A stretch of DNA of 64,000 bases from Pelotomaculum sp. (GTDB lineage: Bacteria > Bacillota > Desulfotomaculia > Desulfotomaculales > Pelotomaculaceae). Below, piece by piece: positions 43,659 through 53,074 of the stretch. The stretch is taken from NCBI GenBank assembly GCA_018435055.1, contig JAHDOA010000038.1, positions 1 through 64,000 of the forward strand, read 5' to 3'. Each line of letters starts with the position of its first letter. Within the stretch, counting starts at the first letter, position 1. The position numbers and the translations under genes are program-made. The notes below the pieces were generated by a model. It saw only the letters and a program-made list of their open reading frames with translations, did not search any database and was not told the DNA's origin.

Positions 43659-43757
43659 TGCTTGTGCCTTCCAAGGAAAGGCGGTAAGCTTTTTGTGGCG
43701 GCGGCGCGCAGTCCAGCGGGTGGACCTGCGGCGGCGCCGGCTCTTACCGAAAGAACG

Positions 43758-43787
43758 CCCCGGTTTTCTTGGAAAAGCCGGGGTTTT
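43758..43787 (+). terminator. Terminator of riboswitch 4
   Basis: CCCCGGTTTTC pairs with GAAAAGCCGGGG and is followed by TTTT. An alternative CGGTAAG (43682) / CTTACCG (43743) pairing overlaps its approach and may be the antiterminator. Confidence 0.85.
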
Positions 43788-43948
43788 ATGTTTGCCCGGG
43801 GACCCCCGCTGAACCGCCCGTTTCAGCCATGATGTGCCAGGAACAGCCCACAGTCCCCTTGCAAGGAGAACCAGGTCCGCCCCGGCCTGGACGGGTTTGC
43901 TGAAAACCTGTTGCGCCGGGTGAAAAACTGAGAGATGAGGTGAAGGCA

Positions 43949-44101
43949 GTGGAAAAAGACGACACTGAAAGAGAACTGAGCGAGAAGGAAAAGAAACTTA
44001 TCATACTGATCCGGAGCACCGGCTACGGCGAGATCCGGGTGGCCGTCCGGGACGGCCAGCCCGTCCTGGTGGAGGAGGTGAAGAAGTCCTTCAAGCTGTA
44101 G
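43949..44101 (+). CDS. DUF2292 family small protein, copy 2
   Basis: This 50-residue protein reads from GTG 43949, with GAGGTG seven bases upstream. It is highly charged, begins EKDDTERELSEKEKKLI and ends VLVEEVKKSFKL with a conserved TGYGEIRVAVRDGQPV core. It matches the DUF2292 (YezD-like) family, whose function is unknown. It follows cobalamin riboswitch 4 and its terminator, so it should be made when corrinoid is scarce. The stretch from the riboswitch through this gene is duplicated at 59091-59688. Confidence 0.82.
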   Translation: MEKDDTERELSEKEKKLIILIRSTGYGEIRVAVRDGQPVLVEEVKKSFKL

Positions 44102-44341
44102 CCGGCCGGCAAACTCATCCCGGAGGCAGGCTGCACAGCAAAGATAGGCGGCGTCTGTCTGCCAAAAACGCTCCGCCACTCCGAACCTGCCTGCAGGCCG
44201 CCCGGCCTGCGGCGCCCTGTCAAGGTGGCGGAGCAGTACAGCCTAAAATGAGACGAGCCCCCGGCGCAACTCAATATAAAGTTTTTGGAACCCACATTAC
44301 CAACTGTGAGCAACACATAAAAAAACAATGGAGGGATGTAA

Positions 44342-47300
44342 ATGAGCAGATTATCCAAAGGAAGGGCCGGGCGCAGCCTTTTAAGATCCATGTCCCTGCT
44401 GGTGGCCCTGACCATGCTGCTGTCGCTGCTGTCGCTGCTGCCGGTGCAGGCCCTTGCCCGGGCTGGCCAGGGCGTCGGCGTGGAGAACATCGGCGTCATG
44501 GCGGGTAAAGCGGGGAGCCTTTCACCCGCCGCAGGCATTGAGGCTGGCGGCGCCTACACCGTGCAGGTCACGGTCCAAAACGGCGGCGCTGAGGAGGCTG
44601 CGGCTTTAAGCGTGGCCCTGTACGAAGTGTGGGGCAAAGCAGAGACGCCCCTGGACGAAGCCCAGGGCGTGGAGAGCCTGGCGGCAGGCATGGGGATTAC
44701 CCTGGACTTTGCCTGGACGCCCCAGGAGGCGGGGGACTATATGCTGAGGGCTGTCCTTACCGCCGGCGGGGAGGAGACTGACGCGGAGGAGCTTGCCGTC
44801 AGCGTGGCGGGGCAGTTCGCCGGACTGTTCAGCATGACGCCGCTGGTGGACGAGTTGAACGATGACACCGGCGATCCGCTTTTTGGACTGGACTTTAATT
44901 ATAATGTTATTGAAGAATTTACCCCGTTGCCCGCGCCGGCAAGCATCGCGGCGGATTTTCCGGACGGGCAGGCGTTCATCTTGCCTTTTTGTGGCCAAGC
45001 CGAATTTTCTTCATTAGATCAAATATCTTTAAATTCCGTCACTAAGAAAAACCTCAACGGAGAAACGAAAATATCGTCAAGCGGCTCCCAGGGAACACCC
45101 CCGAACAGACGGTATCATCAGAGCCTGAACCTGTCGGCATACGCTTATTCGTCGGAAACAGCCCCCGAGTGGCGCTCCCTGTTCGGAACAGAGCTTTATG
45201 TCATCAAGTTGATTCATCAATCGCAGGTACACTACCTGCTCCTGTCCGATTCCTATACGGATGGCGAGGACGTCTACACTATCGCGAGAAAACCGGGGTA
45301 CAACACAACTGCCTCTCATCTCCCCAAGAGCGCGACTTACCTGTGCGGCGATCCTGCCGCGGCGCTGCAATATACCATAACCAACCTCGACCCGGGGTCC
45401 GCCGGGCTGGGGGCCGTGACCTACCAGTGGTTTGTGTCCGGGACCGACAACGTGGAGGGGGGCCTGGCGCTGCCGGGCGCCGACTCGCCGGCCTATACGC
45501 CCACCACCGCCCACGTCGGGACATCGTATTATTACCTGGTCATTACCAACACGCTGGAGCAGGGAAATACCCCCAGCCATATCTCTGTCACCACCACGCC
45601 CCTGACGGGGATCTCGGTCATGGACGTTCCTGCCTGGGATTCCGAGACCCCTCAGGATATTCCCTTGGATCTGAGCTATGACAACGGCGCCCGGCTCAAC
45701 AAGATCACTGTTTCCGGCGCCGACGTGGTGGGCGCCGAGGGTACATGGAGTTTGGTCGATAACCAAATGTACGATTACACCTACAATATTGTACTGAGCG
45801 CGCAGTCCAAAACAGGCGATAGCATCACGTCCGCTTTTGATATTCAAGACCAAGTCGTCGTGGGCAACATACCGTATCCCAGCCTTTCCCGACACAGTTT
45901 TAGGGCGGACGGCGCATGGTTGCTGGCGGGACCGATGGATGTGGTTACCAAGCTTAGACCGGATTTAAAACTTAACCATACCGGGTATTCCGTGGCGCTT
46001 GCCAACGAAGGCGCTTCCATCGAAGTGTTTCTATATAGGGGCAATACTGACTTTAACCCGGGCGGAATGAAGTTCACCCTTAACTTCACTGTGGCATATG
46101 AGGACCCCGCGCTGGAGACGGTACAGAGCCTCTCCATTGCCGCGCCTCCCGACAGGACGGATTATCTGTACGGCGAGAGCTTCGACCCCCAGGGCATGGT
46201 GGTCATGGCGCACTTGCAGGACGGGAGCGAGATGGAAGTGCGCGACTATGCCGTATCCCCCTCCGGTCCGCTGACACTGGCAGAGGACAAGGTGATCATT
46301 TCCTATGGCGGACACTCCGTCGAGCAGGAAATAAGTGTTTCCTCCGCGCCGGTCATCGGCAGGGCGGAGATGAAAAACGGCCAGTTTATAATGGAGCAGC
46401 CGCTCTATGACGAGTATGACGCCCACGTTGTGATCCGCTGCGGCGAGGAAAAGGGCCTCATGGACATCACGGTTCCCGCCGGCGTCAGCGTCACGCTGAA
46501 CGGCGCCCCCTGGACGGTCACGGCGGAGGGCAAGTGCTCCCTGTCCCTGAACACCTCCGGCGGCGCGATGGGCACTGCCAATACGATCGTCCTTGGCTTT
46601 GAAGATCAGACCTCCACGTACACCGTCACCTGCCACAGCCAGCTGTACAGCGGGATGCCGGACGCCGTTACCGATTACCTCTGCATCAATTCCCAGTACA
46701 CGAACGGCATGGGTTGGGGTACATTCCTTCTGACCTATGGGCTTAACGGTGTGTCCTCGCTGGTAGGAAGCAACAGTTCGACCGGAGGGATGTACAGCGG
46801 CCCCACCTCCCTCGGCAATTTCGGCGGGTATATCACCTATTATTACAAGGACGCGATCTACGACAATCCCAACAGTCCGTATGGCGTGGACTTTATCACT
46901 TACGGCAATTCCGTGGAAGGGAGCAATCAGTTCGCGGAGCCGGGACAGGTATGGGTATCGGAGGACGGCGAAGAATGGTACGCCCTAGCCGGTTCTCTCC
47001 ACTATGAAGACTGCGCGGACTGGGATAAAACCATCACCTATTCCAGAACGTTCAACGGCAAAACTCGGGTCACGGCGGACGGCGTGACAAGCCTGAGCGA
47101 CTATTCCTATCCTCTCAAGAAGAATTATCCGCTTTTTGACTGGCCCGAGGGGGCGGAAAGCTCGATCATCCTCAGAGGGGTGTCTTTGTCGGCGCAGAGC
47201 GGAGAAAACGAATACGGCAACACCCTGCCGCAGTTTCCCGATTTCGGTTATACCGACGTCGGTCTCTGTGGGGGGCCGGAACCGGTCGGGAACCCCTACT

Positions 47301-49765
47301 TAGGGAGCGTTGAGAGAAACGGACGGATATTCTTAAGCGTAACGGACGGGATGGACCTCGCCTGGGCGGTGGACGCCTCCGGCCAGCCGGTAAGCTTCCC
47401 AGACGGGATTCACCACATTAAGGTGCAGACCGTCAGTGATATCAATAACGGCGGTATCGGCGAAAAATCTACTGAAATCAACATGGTTCAGAGGGTCGAG
47501 GGTATGAACGCCGTCGGGAAAACCGGCGCGCCCAGTTCGATCACTGTGGACGGGCAGGCTGTCCCCCTGAGCGCCGGAATCAGCTCTTATAATGTGAGCG
47601 TCAGCGGCGGCTTCACCGTGCTGGTCGACGCCGGCGACACCGCCAACGTTTATATAAACGGCAGCCGCACCAGAAACGCGACCTATTCGGAAATTCCCTC
47701 CCATGGAATGATCCGCGTAATCATACAGGAGGGCGCAAAGGAACCCGTTATCTATTATCTGACGCTTGCCGATACCGGCGAGGTCCCTGTCATCAGCCAG
47801 GTCACGCTCGACGCCAACGGCGGTAAGGTAAACGGCCAGGACAGCGTTACCTTGACCTATGACGCGGGCATGGCCGGCTCTGTATTTCCCACGCCAACGC
47901 GCAGCGGATATACCTTTGTCGGCTGGAGAGGCGTCGGTCAGGCTTACTACTCCGCCTACAGCGCGGAATTGACCGGTGATGTGACGCTTACGGCAATATG
48001 GAAAGAAACGGGTTCCAGCCCGGATCCGGGTCCGGTGGCAAATCAAATTTCAGTGTCCTTCAGGCTTATCGGTTCCACGCTGTCTGACGGCGATGTTGAT
48101 TTAAGCGAAGGCGAAGCCGGTTATCATGGCGCGAAGTATGTTACTTGGATAAAAACGGCCAGCTATACTATGAACGAGGGCGAAACTGTATACGATCTGT
48201 TTGACCGCGCCTTGGACAATGCCGGCCTGGTGGCACTGGGGCAGGACAAGAACTATGTCAAGACGATCTACGCTCCCTCAATTTGTGGCGGATATGAATT
48301 AAGCGAAATGACGAACGGTCGCCGCTCGGGCTGGATGTACACAGTCAACGGGGATCATCCCCTATTTGGCCTGAAGGAATGTGTTTTACAGGATGGCGAT
48401 GCAGTAGTTTGGCATTACGTAAACGATTATGCTTATGAAGTACATGATTGGGGAAATCTTGGCGGCTCGGGTTATCCAGCAATGGGCGACAGCACATTCT
48501 GGAACAAGTGGCTCGAGGCCGGGGACAGAGATCCCAATGTCAGCGATGCCTCCGGTGGCACGTCTCACACATCCCCGGGTTCGAGCGCTATCGCCCCCAA
48601 GGCCACCGCGACGAACGGCGTTGCGTCAGCAGCCGTCTCGTCGTCCGACTTGGCCTCCGCCATCGCCGACGCCAAGAAAAACAACAGCGCCGCCATCCTC
48701 ATCAGGCCCGAGATCACCGGCGAGGCTAAAAAGGTCAGCATCGAACTGCCAAAGAAATCGCTTTCCTCCATTGCCTCCGATACCGACGCCGACCTGATAG
48801 TAGAGACGCCTGTAGGAACCGTAGCCATCCCCAATGAAACGCTGGCCGCCATCGCCGCCCAGGCAGCCGGCGGCACAGTAACAGTAAACCTGGCGAGCGT
48901 AGACAACACGGCCCTGACCCCGGCCCAGCAGGAAGCCGTAGGAGACAACCCCGTCTACGACATCACCATTGCCAGCGGCGGCAGCAGCATCAGCAGCTTC
49001 GGCGGCAACAAGCTCACAGTTTCCCTGCCCTATACCCTCAAAGAAGGCGAAGACCCGGGCGGCGTCACCGTCTGGTACCTCAGCGACGCCGGTGAGTTGG
49101 AACAAGTGACCTGCACCTACGACCCGGCCACCGGCCTGGCCGCCTTTACCACAGACCATCTGTCCCGCTATGCCGTGGGCTATGTCGAGTATGCGGCGGT
49201 TCCTATCTGGGCAAACCCCTTCAGCGACGTGAAGACCACCGACTGGTTCTATGACAGTGTGGCCTTCGCCGTGCAGAAGGGCCTGTTCAGCGGTACAAGC
49301 GACACCACCTTCAGCCCGAATGAGCCGATGACTAGGGCCATGCTGGTAACGGTGCTGTACCGCCTGGAAGGCGAACCTCCCGTCACCGGCGCCAACAGCT
49401 TCACCGTTGTAGGGAGCGGCCAGTGGTACACCGACGCCGTCCTCTGGGCCAATGCCAAAGGCATCGTGGCGGGTTACGGAGGCGGGCTGTTCGGCGCCGG
49501 CGACAGCATTACCCGCCAGCAGATGGCGGCCATCCTGCACCGCTATGCCAGTCACAAGGGTTACGACGTAACGGCCGCAGCCGATCTGTCGGCCTATACC
49601 GACGCCTCGGAGGTCAGCGATTGGGCGGAGACCGCCATGAAGTGGGCCAAAGCGGAAGGGTTGATCACCGGCCGCACCGCGAGCACCCTGGCGCCGGAAG
49701 GTAGCGCCACCCGGGCCGAAGTGGCGGCGATCCTGCAGCGGTTTGTCGCAGGCTTCACAGAATAA
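44342..49765 (+). CDS. Giant secreted multidomain DUF4430-SLH protein
   Basis: This 1807-residue surface protein has a signal peptide (to about residue 39), a CARDB-like domain (about 50-155), beta-rich segments, a bacterial Ig domain (Big_3-like, about 590-670), a Listeria-Bacteroides repeat (Flg_new-like, about 1153-1220, with GYTFVGW), a DUF4430 domain (about 1235-1375, SGWMYTVNGDHP near 1328), a domain ending in AAFTTDHLSRYAVGYVEYA, and three SLH repeats (about 1619-1807). The ATG follows GGAGGG. No toroid is present. It lies downstream of riboswitch 4 and DUF2292 copy 2, so corrinoid-controlled expression is likely; it could be an auxiliary corrinoid-binding surface protein. Confidence 0.87.
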   Translation: MSRLSKGRAGRSLLRSMSLLVALTMLLSLLSLLPVQALARAGQGVGVENIGVMAGKAGSLSPAAGIEAGGAYTVQVTVQNGGAEEAAALSVALYEVWGKAETPLDEAQGVESLAAGMGITLDFAWTPQEAGDYMLRAVLTAGGEETDAEELAVSVAGQFAGLFSMTPLVDELNDDTGDPLFGLDFNYNVIEEFTPLPAPASIAADFPDGQAFILPFCGQAEFSSLDQISLNSVTKKNLNGETKISSSGSQGTPPNRRYHQSLNLSAYAYSSETAPEWRSLFGTELYVIKLIHQSQVHYLLLSDSYTDGEDVYTIARKPGYNTTASHLPKSATYLCGDPAAALQYTITNLDPGSAGLGAVTYQWFVSGTDNVEGGLALPGADSPAYTPTTAHVGTSYYYLVITNTLEQGNTPSHISVTTTPLTGISVMDVPAWDSETPQDIPLDLSYDNGARLNKITVSGADVVGAEGTWSLVDNQMYDYTYNIVLSAQSKTGDSITSAFDIQDQVVVGNIPYPSLSRHSFRADGAWLLAGPMDVVTKLRPDLKLNHTGYSVALANEGASIEVFLYRGNTDFNPGGMKFTLNFTVAYEDPALETVQSLSIAAPPDRTDYLYGESFDPQGMVVMAHLQDGSEMEVRDYAVSPSGPLTLAEDKVIISYGGHSVEQEISVSSAPVIGRAEMKNGQFIMEQPLYDEYDAHVVIRCGEEKGLMDITVPAGVSVTLNGAPWTVTAEGKCSLSLNTSGGAMGTANTIVLGFEDQTSTYTVTCHSQLYSGMPDAVTDYLCINSQYTNGMGWGTFLLTYGLNGVSSLVGSNSSTGGMYSGPTSLGNFGGYITYYYKDAIYDNPNSPYGVDFITYGNSVEGSNQFAEPGQVWVSEDGEEWYALAGSLHYEDCADWDKTITYSRTFNGKTRVTADGVTSLSDYSYPLKKNYPLFDWPEGAESSIILRGVSLSAQSGENEYGNTLPQFPDFGYTDVGLCGGPEPVGNPYLGSVERNGRIFLSVTDGMDLAWAVDASGQPVSFPDGIHHIKVQTVSDINNGGIGEKSTEINMVQRVEGMNAVGKTGAPSSITVDGQAVPLSAGISSYNVSVSGGFTVLVDAGDTANVYINGSRTRNATYSEIPSHGMIRVIIQEGAKEPVIYYLTLADTGEVPVISQVTLDANGGKVNGQDSVTLTYDAGMAGSVFPTPTRSGYTFVGWRGVGQAYYSAYSAELTGDVTLTAIWKETGSSPDPGPVANQISVSFRLIGSTLSDGDVDLSEGEAGYHGAKYVTWIKTASYTMNEGETVYDLFDRALDNAGLVALGQDKNYVKTIYAPSICGGYELSEMTNGRRSGWMYTVNGDHPLFGLKECVLQDGDAVVWHYVNDYAYEVHDWGNLGGSGYPAMGDSTFWNKWLEAGDRDPNVSDASGGTSHTSPGSSAIAPKATATNGVASAAVSSSDLASAIADAKKNNSAAILIRPEITGEAKKVSIELPKKSLSSIASDTDADLIVETPVGTVAIPNETLAAIAAQAAGGTVTVNLASVDNTALTPAQQEAVGDNPVYDITIASGGSSISSFGGNKLTVSLPYTLKEGEDPGGVTVWYLSDAGELEQVTCTYDPATGLAAFTTDHLSRYAVGYVEYAAVPIWANPFSDVKTTDWFYDSVAFAVQKGLFSGTSDTTFSPNEPMTRAMLVTVLYRLEGEPPVTGANSFTVVGSGQWYTDAVLWANAKGIVAGYGGGLFGAGDSITRQQMAAILHRYASHKGYDVTAAADLSAYTDASEVSDWAETAMKWAKAEGLITGRTASTLAPEGSATRAEVAAILQRFVAGFTE

Positions 49766-49767
49766 GC

Positions 49768-49849
49768 AAAAAAGGCAAGAGAGGGGGGCAGCCGCTTGCA
49801 GCGGGCTACCCTCCCGGCATGCCGCTAAAACGGCCTGCTTGCCTTTTTT
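49768..49849 (+). terminator. Terminator after giant surface protein gene
   Basis: AAAAAAGGCAAG and CTTGCCTTTTTT form the base of a long stem, with a GC-rich, partly paired interior of about 55 bases. T-run of six. Confidence 0.85.
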
Positions 49850-49902
49850 ATGCATACCAGGCTTTAGCCAGAAATCTTTTGTATTTTTTGTAATGTAAAC
49901 TA

Positions 49903-50016
49903 TTGAAATCTAAGAAACCAATATGGTAATCTATAGCTGAATTAAATATTGCCAGATGCGAGATGCGGCTGACCGAACAACGGAAGCGCTTCCCCTTACC
50001 GGGGCAGTGCTTTTTT
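49903..50016 (+). ncRNA. Conserved promoter-leader-terminator element, copy B
   Basis: TTGAAA (49903), 18-base spacer, TAATCT (49927), then the same leader core GATGCGGCTGACCG, AACAACGGAAGCGC and a terminator stem GCGCTTCCCC...GGGGCAGTGC with six T. Loop and stem bases differ from copy A in ways that keep pairing. Here no cobalamin riboswitch follows; the element alone heads the system 2 operon. Confidence 0.7.
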
Positions 50017-50078
50017 CTTTAAGGAAACATTATAAAAACGTACTTTTCTCTTCATTAATTAAAAGGAGGGATTTGTTG

Positions 50079-50459
50079 GTGAAAGAGGAACGCCCATCAG
50101 CAGAAGCCGGACAGCAGATCCGCCGCCCTATGGCGGCAGGCCGGGACACGGAGGAAATCGAAGCCCAAAATGATTGGCGCAGAAGGCATATCGCTATTTA
50201 CCGGACGGAAAGCGATGAACAGATCTATCAGCGCCTGCGCTGCCTGGCGGAAAAGCTGGGACGGCCGCCCACCAAGGCGGACGTGCCCGGTTTCGATTAC
50301 ATCAAGTCGCGCCTGGGGAGCTGGCCCAGGATTCTCGAGCAAGCCGGGGTAAAGCCGGTAAGCCGGAGACGCTGGTACGGGCTGGGACAGGGAGAGCAGG
50401 CGCGCATAGAAAAACCCCGGCTAAAAAAGGAAGCAAGAGCAAACAACAAGCCCCGGTAA
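50079..50459 (+). CDS. Putative DNA-binding protein with homing-endonuclease-associated repeat
   Basis: This 126-residue basic protein starts at GTG 50079, eight bases after AAAGGAGGG. Its middle, LAEKLGRPPTKADVPGFDYIKSRLGSWPRILEQAG, resembles the short DNA-binding repeat found beside HNH/homing endonucleases (PF18780 type), but there is no nuclease domain. It is the first gene after leader element B and before the toroid gene, so it may be a local regulator. Similarity is by eye and moderate. Confidence 0.6.
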   Translation: MKEERPSAEAGQQIRRPMAAGRDTEEIEAQNDWRRRHIAIYRTESDEQIYQRLRCLAEKLGRPPTKADVPGFDYIKSRLGSWPRILEQAGVKPVSRRRWYGLGQGEQARIEKPRLKKEARANNKPR

Positions 50460-50536
50460 TGACTGTTTCGTAATCTGCCGGTGGTTGGCCGGTTGTAAAA
50501 AAGACAACGAAAATAATAAGGAGGTTGTAAAAGGCC

Positions 50537-52198
50537 ATGCGGGTAATGAAAACAGGCTTATCACTTTTAGTGGCGCTGATGATTCTGTTCGGAGGAGGCC
50601 AGGCAGCTCATGCCGCTGCGAATCAAACAGTAAAAGCGGCCATAGAGGACACGGCTCAGTACATTTATAACACGGTAAAAACTCCCCAGGTGGGGTCCAT
50701 CGGCGGGGAATGGGCAATTTTAGGGCTGGCACGTTCAGAATACAAAGTACCCGAGAAGTATTACCGGGACTACTACGCCAATGTGGAAGCCTATGTCAAG
50801 GAACGCAAGGGCGTGCTGCACGACAAGAAATACACCGAGTATTCCCGCCTGACGGTGGCGCTGACTTCTATCGGCAAGGATCCCAGGGATGTGGCGGGCT
50901 ACAACCTGCTGATGCCCCTGGGCGACTTCGACAAGACCATCTGGCAGGGGATCAACGGCCCTATCTGGGCGCTGATCGCCCTTGACTCAGGTAGTTACCC
51001 GATGCCGCAGAACCCCGTCGCGGCGACCCAGGCCACCCGGGCTATGTATGTGGACGAGATCTTGTCCCGGCAGCTTTCCGACGGCGGCTTCTCCCTCTTT
51101 GGCGGGATTGCGGGCGCAAGCGCCGCCGATGAAAAATCCGACCCGGACATCACCGGCATGGCCTTGCAGGCCCTGGCCAAGTACCAGGACAGGGACGACG
51201 TGAAAAAGGTTACCGGGGAAGCCCTGGAATGTCTCTCCAGGCTGCAGAACGCAAACGGCGGCTTTGCCGGCTGGGGCGCCGGCAATTCCGAGAGCTGCGT
51301 GCAGGTCATCGTGGCTCTCACCGAGCTGGGCGTGCCCCTTGACGACCAGCGGTTTGTAAAGAACGGAAACACACTGCTGGATAACCTTTTGACCTTCTAT
51401 CTGCCCGGGGAGGGCTTCTTACATACCGCCGACCGCAGCGGCTCAAACCAGATGGCCACCGAGCAGGGCTTTTACGGGCTTGTCGCCGCCCAGCGGGCGC
51501 AAGAAGGTAAAAGCAGCCTGTACCGCATGGCCGATGACGCAAAGTCCCCAGCTCCGGTAGTGGAAACAAACACCACCGGGGCGGGGCTTCCCGGCAAACA
51601 CGCTGACGTCAAGATCGTGCCGCCGGTCTATCCGGGCAAGACCTTCCCCGACATCAGCGCCCATGTAAACCGGGCCGAGATCGAGGCGCTGGCGGCGCGG
51701 GGCATTATCAGCGGTAAAACAGATACTTCCTTTGACCCGGACGCCACCATGACCCGGGGCGAGTTTGCCGCCATCGTGGTGCGGGGGTTGGGGCTTTCCG
51801 AAAAAGCCGGCAGCGTGTTTGCCGATGTCCCGGCCCAGAGCTGGTACGCGGGATACGTGGGGTCCGCCTACAGCTACGGCATCGTCAGCGGCGTCTCCGC
51901 CGGCGCCTTCAACCCGGAGGGGACCATCACCCGGGAAGAGGCGGCGGTCATGGTGGCCCGGGCGGCCAAGCTATGCGGCCTGGATACCGCCCTTGGCGCC
52001 GGCGCGGTACGGGACATGCTGGCCCAGTTTACCGATTACATCACCGCCTCCGATTGGGCCCGGCCCTCGCTGGCCTTCTGTTACCGGGAGGACATCCTTT
52101 CCCGGGCGGACCTTGAGATCAGGCCCGGGGCGGCCATCAAGCGCTGCGAGGTCGCCGGCATGCTGTTCCGTTTGCTGGGCGCGGCCAGCCTTCTGTAA
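50537..52198 (+). CDS. Secreted toroid protein with SLH anchors (system 2)
   Basis: This 553-residue surface protein has a signal peptide (to about residue 30), alpha/alpha-toroid repeats (about 32-330, with ILSRQLSDGGFSLFGG and LQNANGGFAGWGAGNSESCVQVIVAL), a linker and SLH repeats (about 365-550). It is the system 2 counterpart of the gene at 30337, with only partial sequence similarity, so it is not a recent copy. AAGGAGG lies 12 bases upstream of the ATG, a longer gap than usual; the ATG nine bases later is an alternative. Confidence 0.86.
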   Translation: MRVMKTGLSLLVALMILFGGGQAAHAAANQTVKAAIEDTAQYIYNTVKTPQVGSIGGEWAILGLARSEYKVPEKYYRDYYANVEAYVKERKGVLHDKKYTEYSRLTVALTSIGKDPRDVAGYNLLMPLGDFDKTIWQGINGPIWALIALDSGSYPMPQNPVAATQATRAMYVDEILSRQLSDGGFSLFGGIAGASAADEKSDPDITGMALQALAKYQDRDDVKKVTGEALECLSRLQNANGGFAGWGAGNSESCVQVIVALTELGVPLDDQRFVKNGNTLLDNLLTFYLPGEGFLHTADRSGSNQMATEQGFYGLVAAQRAQEGKSSLYRMADDAKSPAPVVETNTTGAGLPGKHADVKIVPPVYPGKTFPDISAHVNRAEIEALAARGIISGKTDTSFDPDATMTRGEFAAIVVRGLGLSEKAGSVFADVPAQSWYAGYVGSAYSYGIVSGVSAGAFNPEGTITREEAAVMVARAAKLCGLDTALGAGAVRDMLAQFTDYITASDWARPSLAFCYREDILSRADLEIRPGAAIKRCEVAGMLFRLLGAASLL

Positions 52199-52216
52199 AA
52201 AAGGATGGGATGGGAT

Positions 52217-53074
52217 ATGAAACAGTATAAGGGAAAAATCATAGCGGCGGCGGTAATACTTGGCGTACTTGCCGCAGCCTTTCTCTGGGGTGGAAATTAC
52301 CCAGGCCGGGATGTCTCCTACAGGGCGGACACACCGGCAAGTACGGCGACAGCGGGTGCGCCCGGCAATTCAAACGAACCGGCCGCACCGGCGCCGGGGC
52401 AGTCTCCCGCCGCGGAATCCGCCGCGCCCGGTTCCGACAAAGGCCGTCCCCTTACCGCCGAAGAGAAGCTTGCGCTGGCGGCCTCCCTTGCCGGCGATGA
52501 ATCCTCCCCGGGAGTGGAGGAGGGATCGGCGGAGTATTCCGGGCAGCAGGGCATGGCCATCGACAAAGCCACCGGCAAGGACAAATACCTCACCGGTCCC
52601 GTGCCGGAGGGCAAGCCCGTACCCGTAGAGCCCGAGAACGCCGTGATCAAAGACACGGCCTATAGCTGCACCCTGTCGGTACGCTGCGACACCATCCTTA
52701 ATAATATAAAATGGCTGGACCCGGAAAAGGTGGAGCTGGTACCGGAGGACGGGGTCATTTTCCCGGCCGCCAGGGTTACCTTCTACGAGGGGGAATCGGT
52801 GTTCAACTTGCTTTTGCGGGAGATGAAGAAAAACAAGATCCATATGGAGTTTGAAAATACCCCCATATACAACAGCGCCTACATCGAGGGCATCAACAAC
52901 CTCTACGAATTCGACTGCGGCGAGCTTTCCGGCTGGATGTACAAGGTCAACGGCTGGTTCCCCAACTATGGCTGCTCCCGCTATCAGCTGAAAGACGGCG
53001 ACGTGGTGGAATGGGTCTATACCTGTGACCTGGGCCGTGACGTGGGCGGATATTACGCCATCGGAGGCCAGTAA
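52217..53074 (+). CDS. Membrane-tethered DUF4430 protein (system 2)
   Basis: About 285 residues: N-terminal helix (about 8-27), Ala/Pro/Ser-rich tether (to about 130) and a C-terminal DUF4430 domain with LSGWMYKVNGWFPNYG (about 236). Four or so cysteines in the domain (SCTLSVRC, EFDCG, YGCS, YTCD) could form disulfides, a feature not seen in the system 1 protein. The stop overlaps the ecfT ATG (TAATG), so the two are coupled. Role proposed as the receptor feeding the ECF importer. Confidence 0.84.
   Translation: MKQYKGKIIAAAVILGVLAAAFLWGGNYPGRDVSYRADTPASTATAGAPGNSNEPAAPAPGQSPAAESAAPGSDKGRPLTAEEKLALAASLAGDESSPGVEEGSAEYSGQQGMAIDKATGKDKYLTGPVPEGKPVPVEPENAVIKDTAYSCTLSVRCDTILNNIKWLDPEKVELVPEDGVIFPAARVTFYEGESVFNLLLREMKKNKIHMEFENTPIYNSAYIEGINNLYEFDCGELSGWMYKVNGWFPNYGCSRYQLKDGDVVEWVYTCDLGRDVGGYYAIGGQ

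Noticed and set aside
49956-50078. Upstream extension of the HNH-repeat protein
   Set aside because: It covers the conserved leader element B and its terminator; the GTG at 50079 has a strong ribosome site.
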